Of a DNA stretch of 64,000 nucleotides, positions 9,674 to 18,924 are shown one piece after another (position 1 is the stretch's first letter; every line of letters begins with the position of its first letter). The notes beneath the pieces were generated by a model, which was given only the letters and a program-made list of their open reading frames with translations, ran no database searches and was not told the origin of the DNA. The position numbers and the translations under genes were made by a program. Source of the DNA: Intrasporangiaceae bacterium URHB0013 (GTDB lineage: Bacteria; Actinomycetota; Actinomycetes; Actinomycetales; Dermatophilaceae). Location of the stretch: the NCBI GenBank assembly GCA_000620545.1, contig JIBA01000013.1, positions 248,001 through 312,000 of the forward strand. Direction: 5' to 3'.

Positions 9674-9726
9674 ACCGCAACGCCTGCGCAGCGGACCCCC
9701 GCACGTTCGACCACCCAGGAGACGGC

Positions 9727-10251
9727 GTGAGCCAGATCAGTGACCTTGTCGCGAGCAGGCTGCGCGACATCCCGGACTTCCCCACGCCGGGGGTCCTCTT
9801 CAAGGACTTCACCCCCCTCATCGCCGACGGCGCCGCCCTGGGCGAGCTCGTGCGCGACATCGCCCAGCGGTATGCCGGCCAGGTCGACGTCGTCGTCGGC
9901 ATCGAGGCACGCGGGTTCATCCTCGGCGCCGCTGTCGCCTACGAGCTCGGCCTCGGCATGGTCCCCGTCCGCAAGGCCGGCAAGCTCCCGGGGGAGACCC
10001 TCAAGCAGTCCTATGCCCTCGAGTACGGCACCGCCGAGATCGAGGTCCACACGGACTCGTTCGAGCCGGGCCAGCGCGTCCTCATCATCGACGACGTGCT
10101 CGCGACCGGGGGCACCGCCGAGGCCACCGCCCTGCTCGTCGAGCGAGCCGGCGCCGAGGTCGCCGCCATCGAGGTGGTGCTCGAGCTGGCGTTCCTCGAG
10201 GGGCGCAAGCGTCTCGCGGACCGGCCGGTCAACGCCGTCCTCACCGTGTGA
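9727..10251 (+). CDS. apt: Adenine phosphoribosyltransferase
   Basis: 174 aa from GTG with an AGGAGA-type ribosome site. It converts adenine plus PRPP to AMP in purine salvage, in the cytosol. Visible are the flexible-loop start IPDFPTPGVLFKDFTPL, GIEARGFILGAAVAYELG, and the PRPP-binding motif VLIIDDVLATGGTAEA. It lies immediately upstream of the (p)ppGpp synthetase gene, the same apt-rsh pairing as in mycobacteria (Rv2584c-Rv2583c) and Streptomyces. The rsh gene has its own -10 box, so the two may be partly independent. Confidence 0.96.
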   Translation: MSQISDLVASRLRDIPDFPTPGVLFKDFTPLIADGAALGELVRDIAQRYAGQVDVVVGIEARGFILGAAVAYELGLGMVPVRKAGKLPGETLKQSYALEYGTAEIEVHTDSFEPGQRVLIIDDVLATGGTAEATALLVERAGAEVAAIEVVLELAFLEGRKRLADRPVNAVLTV

Positions 10252-10267
10252 CCACAGACGGACCGCC

Positions 10268-10273
10268 TAGACT
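10268..10273 (+). promoter_or_regulatory. -10 box of rsh (leaderless)
   Basis: TAGACT is 6 nt upstream of the ATG at 10280, and no Shine-Dalgarno sequence is present. Confidence 0.6.
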
Positions 10274-10279
10274 CTGTTC

Positions 10280-12565
10280 ATGAGCGAGGACGTCCGCAAC
10301 GAGCTGTCCACCCCGTCGCGGGTGCGCGCACGTTTCGCCCGGTTCGGGGCCACCCGGCCGACGGGCAACCCCGTGCTCGAGCCGCTCATGACGGCGGTGC
10401 GCCAGAACCACCCGAAGGCCGACCTCTCCGTCATCGAGCGGGCGTATGCCGTCGCCGAGAGCGCGCACGAGGGCCAGATGCGCAAGAGCGGCGACGCATA
10501 CATCACGCATCCCCTGGCCGTGACGACGATCCTCGCCGAGCTCGGCATGACGCCCCCGACCCTCGCGGCGGCGCTGCTGCACGACACCGTCGAGGACACG
10601 GCATACGGCCTCGACGAGCTGCGCCGTGACTTCGGTGACGAGATCGCGATGCTCGTCGACGGGGTCACCAAGCTCGACAAGGTCACCTACGGCGAGGCCG
10701 CGCAGGCCGAGACGGTCCGCAAGATGGTCATCGCGATGGCCCGCGACATCCGCGTCCTCGTCATCAAGCTCGCCGACCGGCTGCACAACGCCCGGACCTG
10801 GCGCTACGTCAGTCCGGAGTCGGCCAAGCGCAAGGCCAACGAGACCCTCGAGATCTACGCCCCGCTGGCGCACCGTCTCGGCATGAACACCATCAAGTGG
10901 GAGCTCGAGGACCTCTCGTTCGCGACGCTCTACCCGAAGGTGTACGACGAGATCGTGCGCCTCGTCGCCGAGCGCGCCCCGGCCCGCGAGGAGTACCTCG
11001 CCGGCGTCCGCACGCAGGTCACCGAGGACCTCACGGCCGCCAAGATCAAGGCTGCCGTCACGGGCCGGCCGAAGCACTACTACTCCGTCTACCAGAAGAT
11101 GATCGTGCGCGGACGCGACTTCGAGGAGATCTACGACCTCGTCGCCGTCCGAGTGCTCGTCGACACCGTCCGTGACTGCTACGCGGCACTGGGCGCCCTT
11201 CACTCGCGGTGGAATCCGGTCCCTGGCCGGTTCAAGGACTACATCGCCATGCCGAAGTTCAACATGTACCAGTCGCTGCACACGACGGTCATCGGCCCGC
11301 AGGGCAAGCCCGTCGAGATCCAGATCCGTACGCACACCATGCACCGGCGGGCCGAGTACGGCGTGGCCGCGCACTGGAAGTACAAGGACCGGAGCAACGC
11401 CGGTGGTCCCGCGCGTCCTGGCGAGATCACCCCGCAGAACGACATGGCGTGGCTGCGTCAGCTGCTCGACTGGCAGCGCGAGACCGAGGACCCCGGCGAG
11501 TTCCTCGACTCGTTGCGCTTCGAGATGGGCAGCAGCGAGGTCTACGTCTTCACCCCAAAGGGCTCGGTCGTCGCGCTCCCGATGGGTGGCACCCCGGTCG
11601 ACTTCGCGTATGCCGTCCACACCGAGGTCGGCCACCACTGCATCGGCGCGCGCGTCAACGGCCGGCTCGTCCCGCTCGAGTCGACGCTCGAGAACGGCGA
11701 CGTCGTCGAGGTGCTCACGAGCAAGGCTGACGGCGCGGGGCCATCTCGCGACTGGCTCCAGTTCGTCAAGAGTCCGCGCGCCCGCAACAAGATCAAGCAG
11801 TGGTTCTCCAAGGAGCGCCGGGAGGAGGCCATCGAGGCCGGCAAGGACTCGATCGCCAAGGCCCTGCGCAAGCAGAACCTCCCGCTGCAGCGACTCATGA
11901 GCCACGAGTCGATGACGGCCGTCGCGACCGACCTGCGCTACCAGGACATCGAGGCGCTGTATGCCGCGGTGGGCGAGGGCCACGTCTCCGCGCAGCACGT
12001 CGTCGGCAAGGTCGTCGCATCGATGGGCGGCGTCGACGGCGCCACCGAGGACCTCGCCGAGGCCACGGTCCCGACCCGTGCCGCCAGCCGGCGCAAGCCC
12101 GGCGACCCGGGCGTCGTCGTCGTCGGGACGGCCGATGTGTGGGTCAAGCTGGCGAAGTGCTGCACGCCGGTGCCGGGTGACCCGATCATCGGCTTCGTGA
12201 CACGCGGCAACGGCGTCTCGGTGCACCGCGTCGACTGCACGAACGCCGACCAGCTGACGGCCAACCCGGAGCGGCTCATCGACGTCGAGTGGGCTCCGAG
12301 CTCGGCCAGCGTCTTCCTCGTGCAGCTGCAGGTCGAGGCGCTCGACCGCAACCGCCTTCTCAGCGACGTGACGCGCGTGCTGTCGGACCAGCACGTCAAC
12401 ATCCTGTCCGCCTCCGTGCAGACGTCACGAGACCGGGTGGCCATCTCGCGCTTCACCTTCGAGATGGGCGACCCCGCGCACCTCGACCACGTCATCAAGG
12501 CCGTGCGCAAGATCGACGGCGTCTTCGACGTCTACCGTGTCAACGGCGGCAAGTCGACGATGTAG
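10280..12565 (+). CDS. relA: Bifunctional (p)ppGpp synthetase/hydrolase (Rsh)
   Basis: 761 aa. Domain order is as expected for long RelA/SpoT proteins: the HD hydrolase domain ([39 protein letters not shown]), the synthetase domain ([40 protein letters not shown]), TGS ([16 protein letters not shown]), a zinc-finger/helical region with [17 protein letters not shown], and a C-terminal ACT domain (about 680-761). Because the HD motifs are intact, it should both make and degrade the alarmone, the single Rsh typical of actinobacteria. It acts on stalled ribosomes. Transcription is probably leaderless. Confidence 0.96.
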   Translation: MSEDVRNELSTPSRVRARFARFGATRPTGNPVLEPLMTAVRQNHPKADLSVIERAYAVAESAHEGQMRKSGDAYITHPLAVTTILAELGMTPPTLAAALLHDTVEDTAYGLDELRRDFGDEIAMLVDGVTKLDKVTYGEAAQAETVRKMVIAMARDIRVLVIKLADRLHNARTWRYVSPESAKRKANETLEIYAPLAHRLGMNTIKWELEDLSFATLYPKVYDEIVRLVAERAPAREEYLAGVRTQVTEDLTAAKIKAAVTGRPKHYYSVYQKMIVRGRDFEEIYDLVAVRVLVDTVRDCYAALGALHSRWNPVPGRFKDYIAMPKFNMYQSLHTTVIGPQGKPVEIQIRTHTMHRRAEYGVAAHWKYKDRSNAGGPARPGEITPQNDMAWLRQLLDWQRETEDPGEFLDSLRFEMGSSEVYVFTPKGSVVALPMGGTPVDFAYAVHTEVGHHCIGARVNGRLVPLESTLENGDVVEVLTSKADGAGPSRDWLQFVKSPRARNKIKQWFSKERREEAIEAGKDSIAKALRKQNLPLQRLMSHESMTAVATDLRYQDIEALYAAVGEGHVSAQHVVGKVVASMGGVDGATEDLAEATVPTRAASRRKPGDPGVVVVGTADVWVKLAKCCTPVPGDPIIGFVTRGNGVSVHRVDCTNADQLTANPERLIDVEWAPSSASVFLVQLQVEALDRNRLLSDVTRVLSDQHVNILSASVQTSRDRVAISRFTFEMGDPAHLDHVIKAVRKIDGVFDVYRVNGGKSTM

Positions 12566-12583
12566 CCGTCGCGCTGCCGGGGC

Positions 12584-12664
12584 CGACGTCGAGTCGGCAC
12601 ATCCACGCGGGCGGCGAGCCGTGTGGTCGCCGCCCGATCACCGGGATGTGCCGACTCGACGTCG
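12584..12664. terminator. Nested 21-bp + 10-bp inverted repeat between rsh and the DUF349 gene
   Basis: The outer arms 12584-12604 and 12644-12664 are perfectly complementary over 21 bp. Inside the 39-nt loop a second stem (12608-12617 with 12627-12636) forms. It fills most of the intergenic space between two convergent genes, so a bidirectional terminator is the simplest reading. Confidence 0.65.
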
Positions 12665-12680
12665 AGCCGATCGCCGTGCG

Positions 12681-14855
12681 TCAGCCGCCGAACTCGGCGA
12701 CGCCGGCACGGGCCTGGTCGAGCCAGGCCTGACGTGCGTCGAGGGCCTCACGGGCCTTCTTGATCCTGCTCGCGCTGCCCGACGCCTCCGCCTTGGCCAG
12801 GTCGTCCTCGAGGTCGGCCACGGCTCGCTCGAGCTGGTCGACCATGGCGCGGGCACGGGCTGCGACCTCGGGGTTGCTCGACCTCCACCGGCGGTCCTCG
12901 GCGTCGCGCACCGTCTGCTCGACACGACGCATGGCCTTCTCGACGCGCTCCATGTCGGCCCGCGGCACCTTGCCGGCAGCGTCCCACTTGTCCTGGATGA
13001 CGCGCAGCTGGTTCTTGGCCTTCTCGAGGTCGGTCACGGGCAGGATCGCCTCGGCCTCGACGAGCAGGGCCTCCTTGACCGTGAGGTTGCCGCGGTACTG
13101 CTCCTCCTCGGCGGCCACGACCTCGTCCTTGGCCGCGAAGAAGTTGTCCTGTGCCGCCTTAAAGCGGGCCCACAGCTTGTCGTCGTCGGAGCGGCTCGCG
13201 CGGCCCGCGCGCCGCCACTCGTCCATGAGGCGCTTGAACGCACCCGCGGTGGCCGCCCAGTCGGTGCTCGTCGCCAGCTTCTCCGCCTCGGCCACGAGCC
13301 GCTCCTTGGCGCCCTTGGCATCGGCGTGCTGCGCGTCGAGTCCCGCGAAGTGGCTGCGGCGCGCCTTGTCGAAGCCGTTGCGGGCGCTGCTGAAGCGCTG
13401 CCACAGGTTCGACTCCGTCTCGCGGTCGAGACGCGTGGCGGAGCGTTGGTGCGCCTTCCACTCGTCGAGCAGCTCGCGCATCCGGGCGCCGCTGCTCTTC
13501 CACTGGATCCGGTTCTCGGGCTGAGCTGCGATCGACTCGGCCTCGGCCACGATCTTCTCGCGCTCGGCGGTCGCGGCCGCACGCGCCTCGGCGCGATGCT
13601 GCTGCTCCACGTTGCGCTTGGCGGCCAGCCCGGACTGGATCTCGTCGAGCTTGGCGGCAAGGGCGTCGAGGTCCCCGACCACGGTCGCGTCCTTGACCTG
13701 CGCCGCGAGGGTCTTGAGTCCCTCGGCGACGTCCTTGGACGGCACCTCGGGCTGCGAGAGCCGCTGCTCGAGGAGCACCGCGGAGGCGAAGAGCTCGTCG
13801 TACTTGCGGGCGAAGTAGGTCAACGCCTCCTGGTCGCTCGCGCCGGGGTAGGAGCCGACCTCCTGCTCCTCCCCGTCCTTGGTGCGGACGAAGACCGTCC
13901 CGTTCTCGTCGACGCGTCCGAAGGCTGCCGACGCGGAGTGATCGGTCGTGATCGGCGCCGGGGCCGCAGGGGTGGTCGCGGGGTGCGGTACGGCCCTGGC
14001 GAGCGCTGCCGGCGTCGGGATGACCGACGGCTTCGGGACGCTCGCCGGGGTCGGCGCGGCAGGGCTGACCTCGGTTGCCTTCGCCTCGGGGGCGTCCGCG
14101 GTCTCGCCGCCCTCGGTGCTGCTGACGGATGCCACGGCGTCAGCAGTCTCGGTGACCGCTGCGCTCGGTGCGTCGCCCTCCACGGCGAGGGACGCCGTCA
14201 CGACGGACTCAGCAGACTCGGGCTCGGTCACGGGGGCCGGCACCGCGGCCTCCGGGGACGTGCCGGCGGGGACGGCTGACTCGGGCTCCGTGACGGGGGC
14301 CGGGAACGCGGCCTCCGGGGACGTGCCCGCCGGGGCCGCTGACTCGGGCTCGGGCGTCACGTCAAGGGCCGGCTCGGGCGTCGCCTCGGCAGCAGGCTCG
14401 GGCGTCACCTCGGCAGCAGGTTCGGGCGTCACCTCGGCAGCAGGTTCGGGCGTCGCCTCGGCAGCAGGCTCGGGCTCGGGCGTCACGTCGAGGGCCGCCT
14501 CGGGCTCGGGCGTCACTTCGGCGGCAGGCTCGGCCGCAGGCTCAGGCTCGGGCGTCACGTCGAGGGCGGCCTCGGGCTCGGGCGTCGCCTCGGCGGCAGG
14601 CTCGGGCGTCGCCTCGGCGGCGGGCTCCGGCTCGGGCGTCACCGGACCAGCGTCGTCGGCACTTGCCGTCGCGTCGCCGGACTCCGTGGACTGCACGGAG
14701 GCCAGCGCCTCTGCGGTCTCGGACGAGGCCGGGGTGTCTGCGGTCTCGAGGGTGTCGGCGTTCTCGGCGGCCGGTGTGACCGCGGCCTCGGCGGGCTCCG
14801 CCTCCGTCCCGGGGGCGGTGGTGTCGTCCGGCTCGGGCTGCTTGATGTCGGTCAT
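12681..14855 (-). CDS. DUF349 domain protein with Pro/Glu/Ala repeat N-terminus
   Basis: 724 aa. Residues 1-300 or so are low complexity; residues 75-190 hold imperfect repeats of the type (T/A)PEPAAE(A/V), encoded by GC-rich repeated DNA at about 14340-14640. The rest is long alpha-helical, charged DUF349 repeats, such as WKAHQRSATRLDRETESNLW and WRRAGRASRSDDDKLWARFK, each with a W...W...R/F spacing. DUF349 function is unknown; it is abundant in actinobacteria. The start (MTDIKQPEPDD) overlaps the stop of the cyclophilin gene upstream on this strand, so the two are probably an operon. It converges on rsh across a strong hairpin. Confidence 0.85.
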   Translation of the reverse strand: MTDIKQPEPDDTTAPGTEAEPAEAAVTPAAENADTLETADTPASSETAEALASVQSTESGDATASADDAGPVTPEPEPAAEATPEPAAEATPEPEAALDVTPEPEPAAEPAAEVTPEPEAALDVTPEPEPAAEATPEPAAEVTPEPAAEVTPEPAAEATPEPALDVTPEPESAAPAGTSPEAAFPAPVTEPESAVPAGTSPEAAVPAPVTEPESAESVVTASLAVEGDAPSAAVTETADAVASVSSTEGGETADAPEAKATEVSPAAPTPASVPKPSVIPTPAALARAVPHPATTPAAPAPITTDHSASAAFGRVDENGTVFVRTKDGEEQEVGSYPGASDQEALTYFARKYDELFASAVLLEQRLSQPEVPSKDVAEGLKTLAAQVKDATVVGDLDALAAKLDEIQSGLAAKRNVEQQHRAEARAAATAEREKIVAEAESIAAQPENRIQWKSSGARMRELLDEWKAHQRSATRLDRETESNLWQRFSSARNGFDKARRSHFAGLDAQHADAKGAKERLVAEAEKLATSTDWAATAGAFKRLMDEWRRAGRASRSDDDKLWARFKAAQDNFFAAKDEVVAAEEEQYRGNLTVKEALLVEAEAILPVTDLEKAKNQLRVIQDKWDAAGKVPRADMERVEKAMRRVEQTVRDAEDRRWRSSNPEVAARARAMVDQLERAVADLEDDLAKAEASGSASRIKKAREALDARQAWLDQARAGVAEFGG

Positions 14856-15706
14856 GCCTTCTTCTCCGTCACACTGACGCTGAGGATGCTGATCGGGGAG
14901 ACGGGGGTTCCGTCCGTCGGGTTGGGGGCCACGGCCTTGTTCGCGGCAATCTTCTTGACGATGTCAAGGCCCTTGGTCACCTTCCCGAAGATCGTGTAGC
15001 CACCACCGTCGGTGGGCAACTGGGTTTCGTCGTACGTGATGAAGAACTGGCCGCCGTTGCTCTTCGGGTCCGACGTACGCGCCATGGCGAGGACGCCGGT
15101 GGGGTACTTCCCGTTCTTCGGCGCGTTCTCGATGCCGAAGGTGTAGCCGGGGCCGCCCTGCCCGGTGCCCGTGGGGTCACCGCACTGGAGGACGAAGATG
15201 CCCTCCGTGGTGACACGGTGGCACGGACTCGGGGCCCAGTAGCCGGTCTTGGCGAGGTTGATGAACGACGCGACCGTCTGCGGGGCCTTGTCACCGTCGA
15301 GCTCGAAGGTGAGGTCGCCACACGTGGTCTTGACCGTCGCGACATAGGTCTTGCCGGCCACGGCGCCCTTGGGCGGGACGTCCTTCTGCTGCTTCGGGGT
15401 GCTCTGGAGCGCCGGGGGAGCGGTGCAGCCGGCCGCGAGCTTCTGGCCCTCGGCGAGCCCGCCCGAGCTCGTCGGGGTGCTCGCCGGGGCGCTTGCCGGG
15501 GTGGTCGACCCGGCCGCGGGGGTGACCCCGTCCGAGCTGCCGACGAGCTTGGGGACGACGATGACGGCTGCGATGATGAGGATGACGGCAAGGATCACAC
15601 CGAAGACCTGCTTGTCGCGCCTGGAGTCGCTCACGGGCGGCTTGGCTGTCTTCTGCTGTTCCTCGTGGCGGCGGCGCGCACGTGCGCGTTCCTGCTCTTT
15701 GGTCAC
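14852..15706 (-). CDS. Membrane-anchored cyclophilin-type peptidyl-prolyl isomerase
   Basis: 284 aa from GTG with an AGGAGAGG ribosome site. A cytoplasmic basic segment is followed by one transmembrane helix (about residues 35-53), a Ser/Thr/Pro-rich linker and a C-terminal cyclophilin domain outside the membrane. Family motifs are FELDGDKAPQTVASFINLAKTG, CHRVTTEGIFVLQCGDPTGTG and the GGQFFITYDETQLP region. The classical catalytic arginine region is changed (CHRVT), as is common in this group. It probably helps exported proteins fold. The 4-nt overlap with the DUF349 gene suggests co-expression; a TAAAAT -10 lies 48 nt upstream. Confidence 0.9.
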   Translation of the reverse strand: MTKEQERARARRRHEEQQKTAKPPVSDSRRDKQVFGVILAVILIIAAVIVVPKLVGSSDGVTPAAGSTTPASAPASTPTSSGGLAEGQKLAAGCTAPPALQSTPKQQKDVPPKGAVAGKTYVATVKTTCGDLTFELDGDKAPQTVASFINLAKTGYWAPSPCHRVTTEGIFVLQCGDPTGTGQGGPGYTFGIENAPKNGKYPTGVLAMARTSDPKSNGGQFFITYDETQLPTDGGGYTIFGKVTKGLDIVKKIAANKAVAPNPTDGTPVSPISILSVSVTEKKA

Positions 15707-15753
15707 GAACCTCTCCTCGTACGGGCCACATGGGCGGTCCCCGGGCTTCGGTC

Positions 15754-15759
15754 ATTTTA
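15754..15759 (-). promoter_or_regulatory. -10 box of the cyclophilin operon
   Basis: TAAAAT on the minus strand is an AT-rich hexamer in a GC-rich context, about 48 nt upstream of the GTG. I could not identify a clear -35. Confidence 0.4.
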
Positions 15760-15919
15760 GGGAACGACTGAGGTGCGCACGCAGCGGGACGGGTCACGAG
15801 TCCGTGACAACTCCCCTCCGACGCGCGGATTTGCGCATGGGAGCCGCACGAACGGCACACGTGACGGCGCCCCGCCCCCGTCGAGCACGTATGCCGGGTG
15901 CCCGCGTCCGCGTCGTCGC

Positions 15920-15925
15920 TAGGCT
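15920..15925 (+). promoter_or_regulatory. -10 box of MBL-fold gene (leaderless)
   Basis: TAGGCT lies 6 nt before the GTG at 15932. Confidence 0.55.
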
Positions 15926-15931
15926 CCCAGC

Positions 15932-16633
15932 GTGCTGACCATCGCGTTCCCGGCCCGGGCGTTCGACACCAACTGCTACGTCCTCGCCGCGCAGGCGGGG
16001 GAGGAGTGCGTCATCGTCGACCCCGGGGTGGGGGTCGAGGAGACGCTGCGAGAGGTCCTGGCGGAGCACCGGCTACGGCCGGCTGCGGTGCTGCTCACCC
16101 ACGGACACGTCGACCACGTCTACTCCGTGACACCCGTCTGCGGGTCCGACACCGCGGCCTACATCCACGCCGACGACCGCTACCGCCTCCACGACCTGCT
16201 GGGACGCAGCAACCCGGGACTCATCGCGATGTTCGAGCAGCAGTTCGGCACGGCAGCGACCTGGGCCGAGCCGACGAACGTCGTCGAGATCACCGACGGC
16301 ACCCGGCTGACGCTCGCAGGCATGGAGTTCGACGCGCTCCACGCGCCCGGACACACCGAGGGATCGGTCATGTTCGGCATCGACCGGGTGCCCGACGGCA
16401 TCCGGGAGCAGGTCGACGTCGACCGGACGATGGTGACCGGCGACGTCCTCTTCGCCGGATCCGTCGGCCGCACCGACCTGCCCGGCGGAGACCCGGCCGC
16501 GATGCAGCGCAGCCTGCGCGACATCGTGCTGCCGCTTCCCGACACGACGCTCGTGCTGCCCGGCCACTACCAGGCCACCACCATGGCCCACGAGCGCGCC
16601 ACCAACCCCTACCTGAGAGACTTGCCCGCGTGA
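15932..16633 (+). CDS. MBL-fold metallo-hydrolase (glyoxalase II-like)
   Basis: 233 aa. The metal-binding signature THGHVDH (about residues 54-60), a later APGHTEGS histidine, a TGDVLFAGSVGRTDL aspartate and the final LPGHYQATT histidine together form the two-metal site of the glyoxalase II/hydroxyacylglutathione hydrolase branch. The substrate is unknown; actinobacteria use mycothiol rather than glutathione, so a mycothiol thioester is possible but not shown. The GTGA overlap with hisS matches the conserved actinobacterial pair next to rsh and the cyclophilin gene. Confidence 0.88.
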   Translation: MLTIAFPARAFDTNCYVLAAQAGEECVIVDPGVGVEETLREVLAEHRLRPAAVLLTHGHVDHVYSVTPVCGSDTAAYIHADDRYRLHDLLGRSNPGLIAMFEQQFGTAATWAEPTNVVEITDGTRLTLAGMEFDALHAPGHTEGSVMFGIDRVPDGIREQVDVDRTMVTGDVLFAGSVGRTDLPGGDPAAMQRSLRDIVLPLPDTTLVLPGHYQATTMAHERATNPYLRDLPA

Positions 16634-17988
16634 GCACCCGCCCCACCTCGAAGTCCGCCGGCAAGGTCACCCCGATCAGTGGCTTCCCGGAGTACCTCCC
16701 GTCCGAGCGCATCGTCGAGCAACGCTTCCTCGACGTCATCCGCGAGACGTTCGAGCTCCACGGGTTCTCGTCGGTCGAGACCCGGTCCATCGAGCCGATC
16801 GAGCGGCTGAGCGCCCAAGGCGAGGACGCGGACAAGGAGATCTACGCCGTATCGCGGCTCGCGGGCGGCAGTGACGACGACGCCCGCTGGGGGCTGCACT
16901 TCGACATGACGGTGCCGTTCGCCCGTTACGTGCTCGAGAACGCGGGCAAGCTCGCCTTCCCGTTCCGGCGCTACCAGATCCAGAAGGCGTGGCGCGGGGA
17001 GCGGCCCCAGGAGGGTCGGTACCGGGAGTTCACCCAGGCCGACATCGACGTCGTCGACGTCGGCCGCCTCTCACCCCACTTCGAGGCAGAGATGCCCCTT
17101 GTCATCGCCGACGTCTTCAGTCGGTTCCCGGTGGGTGAGTTCGTCATCCAGGTCAACGACCGCAAGATCCCGAACGGCTTCTACCAGGGCATCGGCATCA
17201 GCGACGTCATCGGGACGCTGCGCATCGTCGACAAGCTCGACAAGATCGGCCCGGAGAAGGTCAAGGCACTGCTCGTCGAGTCGGGGACGACGGCCGCGCA
17301 GGCCGACCAGTGCCTCGCGCTCGCCGCGATCCGCTCGACCGACCTCGGCTTCGTCGACGAGGTCCGCGCGCTCGGCGTCGAGCACCCGCTCCTCGACGAG
17401 GGACTCGAGTCCTTGGCGGGTGTCATCCGGACCGGGATGGCCCACGCGCCGGGCAAGCTCGTCGCCGACCTGCGCATCGCGCGCGGGCTCGACTACTACA
17501 CCGGCACCGTCTACGAGACGCAGTTCGTCGGGCACGAGTCGTGGGGCTCGTTCTGCTCGGGCGGCCGCTACGACGCCCTCGCGAGCGATGGCAGGAACAC
17601 CTACCCCGGGGTCGGCATCTCGATCGGCGTGACGCGGATCCTCGGCCTCCTCATCGGCCGCGGGCTCGTCACCGCGTCGCGCTCCACGCCGGCGGCCGTG
17701 CTCGTCGCCCTGACGGACGACGACTCGCGCGAGGAGGCGGTGGCGGTGGCGACCGCGCTGCGCCGGCGCGGGATCGCCTGCGAGGTGGCACCGTCCGCAG
17801 CGCGTTTCGGCAAGCAGATCCGCTACGCCGAGCGCCGGGGCATCCCCTACGTCTGGTTCCCGGGCGCAGGGGAGTCCGGCGACGAGGTCAAGGACATCCG
17901 GTCGGGTGAGCAGGTGCCGGCGTCGGCCGACTCCTGGGTCCCGCCGGCGGACGACCTCGTCCCGCAGATCACGCGGACCGACGCCTGA
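16630..17988 (+). CDS. hisS: Histidyl-tRNA synthetase
   Basis: 452 aa from the GTG overlapping the MBL-gene stop; longer upstream frames are artefacts. Class II synthetase that charges tRNA-His. Visible are motif 1 (GFPEYLPSERIVEQRFLDVIRETFELHGF), motif 2 region RYQIQKAWRGERPQEGRYREFTQADID, the histidine-binding ARGLDYYTGTVYE motif, and motif 3 GVGISIGVTRIL, followed by the C-terminal anticodon-binding domain. The family's normal length is about 420-460. Confidence 0.96.
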   Translation: MSTRPTSKSAGKVTPISGFPEYLPSERIVEQRFLDVIRETFELHGFSSVETRSIEPIERLSAQGEDADKEIYAVSRLAGGSDDDARWGLHFDMTVPFARYVLENAGKLAFPFRRYQIQKAWRGERPQEGRYREFTQADIDVVDVGRLSPHFEAEMPLVIADVFSRFPVGEFVIQVNDRKIPNGFYQGIGISDVIGTLRIVDKLDKIGPEKVKALLVESGTTAAQADQCLALAAIRSTDLGFVDEVRALGVEHPLLDEGLESLAGVIRTGMAHAPGKLVADLRIARGLDYYTGTVYETQFVGHESWGSFCSGGRYDALASDGRNTYPGVGISIGVTRILGLLIGRGLVTASRSTPAAVLVALTDDDSREEAVAVATALRRRGIACEVAPSAARFGKQIRYAERRGIPYVWFPGAGESGDEVKDIRSGEQVPASADSWVPPADDLVPQITRTDA

Positions 17989-18075
17989 GGGCGGGGCCAC
18001 CGTGTCGGCCCAGAGGGCTGAGCGGTTCCTCCGTCGCGCGCTGCTGAGGCCCGACAGCAGGGGACGCTCGCGGAG

Positions 18076-18687
18076 TCAGGCTCCCGGCGGCGGGCGCAGC
18101 CCCTGGTCCCGCAGCTCGAGGAGCGCGAGCTGCCGGACGACCTCGCGGTCCTGACGACGCCACGCGCCGGCCGGGTCGTCGGACACCCTCGCCAGCGCCC
18201 GCATGGGCTGGGTCGCCATGGCCCGGAGCGCGAAGAGGTCGAGGTCCTCACCTGCATCGATGAAACGTTGCGACTGGGTCGCATTGCGCACGAAGCGAAC
18301 CCGGACGTAGAGCCACAGGGCGAGCACGAGGACGATGGGCACGAGGGACGCCGCGAGTCCGAGGCCCAGAGCGAGCTGGTCGACGGTGTCCGCCATCGAG
18401 TTCCCTGCCTGCTGGAGGGTGGTGCCCGACCCCGCGGCCTGGTTCAGCCAGGTCCTCAGCTGGTCACCCACGAGCGGGATCTGTCCGGCCTGGTCGCCGG
18501 CACCGGTGAGGGCTCCGTTGACCGAGCGTCCCGCCGACGTGATGGAGTCGGCCGGCGCACGCAGCCGGTCGACGGCGTCGTGCACCTGGCGGCCGGCATA
18601 CACCCACAGCCCGATCCAGAGCAGCATGAGGACGTCGGAGAGGAGCTGTCGGGTCCGGCGGGCGGGAGTGTCTGCGTAGAGCTTCAC
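18076..18687 (-). CDS. Hypothetical protein with two membrane helices
   Basis: 203 aa starting at GTG 18687 (MKLYADTPARRTRQLLSDV). One transmembrane helix lies near residues 15-30 (LMLLWIGLWVYAG), then an extracytoplasmic segment of about 75 residues, then a second helix near 112-135 (LGLAASLVPIVLVLALWLYVRV) and a cytoplasmic tail. I know no assigned function; similar membrane proteins sit in this neighbourhood in related actinobacteria. Its start is coupled by a GTGA overlap to the small membrane protein upstream. No catalytic motif is visible. Confidence 0.7.
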   Translation of the reverse strand: MKLYADTPARRTRQLLSDVLMLLWIGLWVYAGRQVHDAVDRLRAPADSITSAGRSVNGALTGAGDQAGQIPLVGDQLRTWLNQAAGSGTTLQQAGNSMADTVDQLALGLGLAASLVPIVLVLALWLYVRVRFVRNATQSQRFIDAGEDLDLFALRAMATQPMRALARVSDDPAGAWRRQDREVVRQLALLELRDQGLRPPPGA

Positions 18688-18836
18688 GGGCCCATGTTGG
18701 CGAACATCAGGAGCAGGAGCACGTACAGGGCCGCGAAACCCGCGACGCTGCCGACCACGACGGTGGTCGTGAAGCCGCGTGTGTGCCACCTCGGACGACG
18801 AGTTGCCCGAGGTCGTGACCGGCCTGTGACGCCCAC
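18684..18836 (-). CDS. Small single-helix membrane protein (50 aa)
   Basis: From GTG at 18836 it encodes a basic N-terminus (GRSRPRATRRPRWHTRGF), a hydrophobic helix (TTVVVGSVAGFAALYVLLLL) and the end MFANMGP. Its stop overlaps the next gene's GTG in the GTGA manner used throughout this window, which argues that it is translated. Function unknown. The exact start is uncertain because no clear ribosome site is seen. Confidence 0.45.
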   Translation of the reverse strand: MGVTGRSRPRATRRPRWHTRGFTTTVVVGSVAGFAALYVLLLLMFANMGP

Positions 18837-18839
18837 GGA

Positions 18840-18845
18840 TACAGT
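18840..18845 (+). promoter_or_regulatory. -10 box of ald
   Basis: TACAGT, with a weak GTGACC -35 at 18815-18820 (19-nt spacing), lies about 80 nt upstream of ald in the divergent intergenic region. Confidence 0.4.
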
Positions 18846-18924
18846 TGCCTCGCGGCCCCTGTGGGCCCCTCTCAGCACGGCAACGGCGCCGTGGCCGAGT
18901 GAGCCCGGAAGGAAGTGCAGCACC

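Noticed and set aside
10241-12394. Long minus-strand frame opposite rsh
   Set aside because: Compositionally odd (Asp/Arg/His), no motif, fully covered by the conserved Rsh protein.
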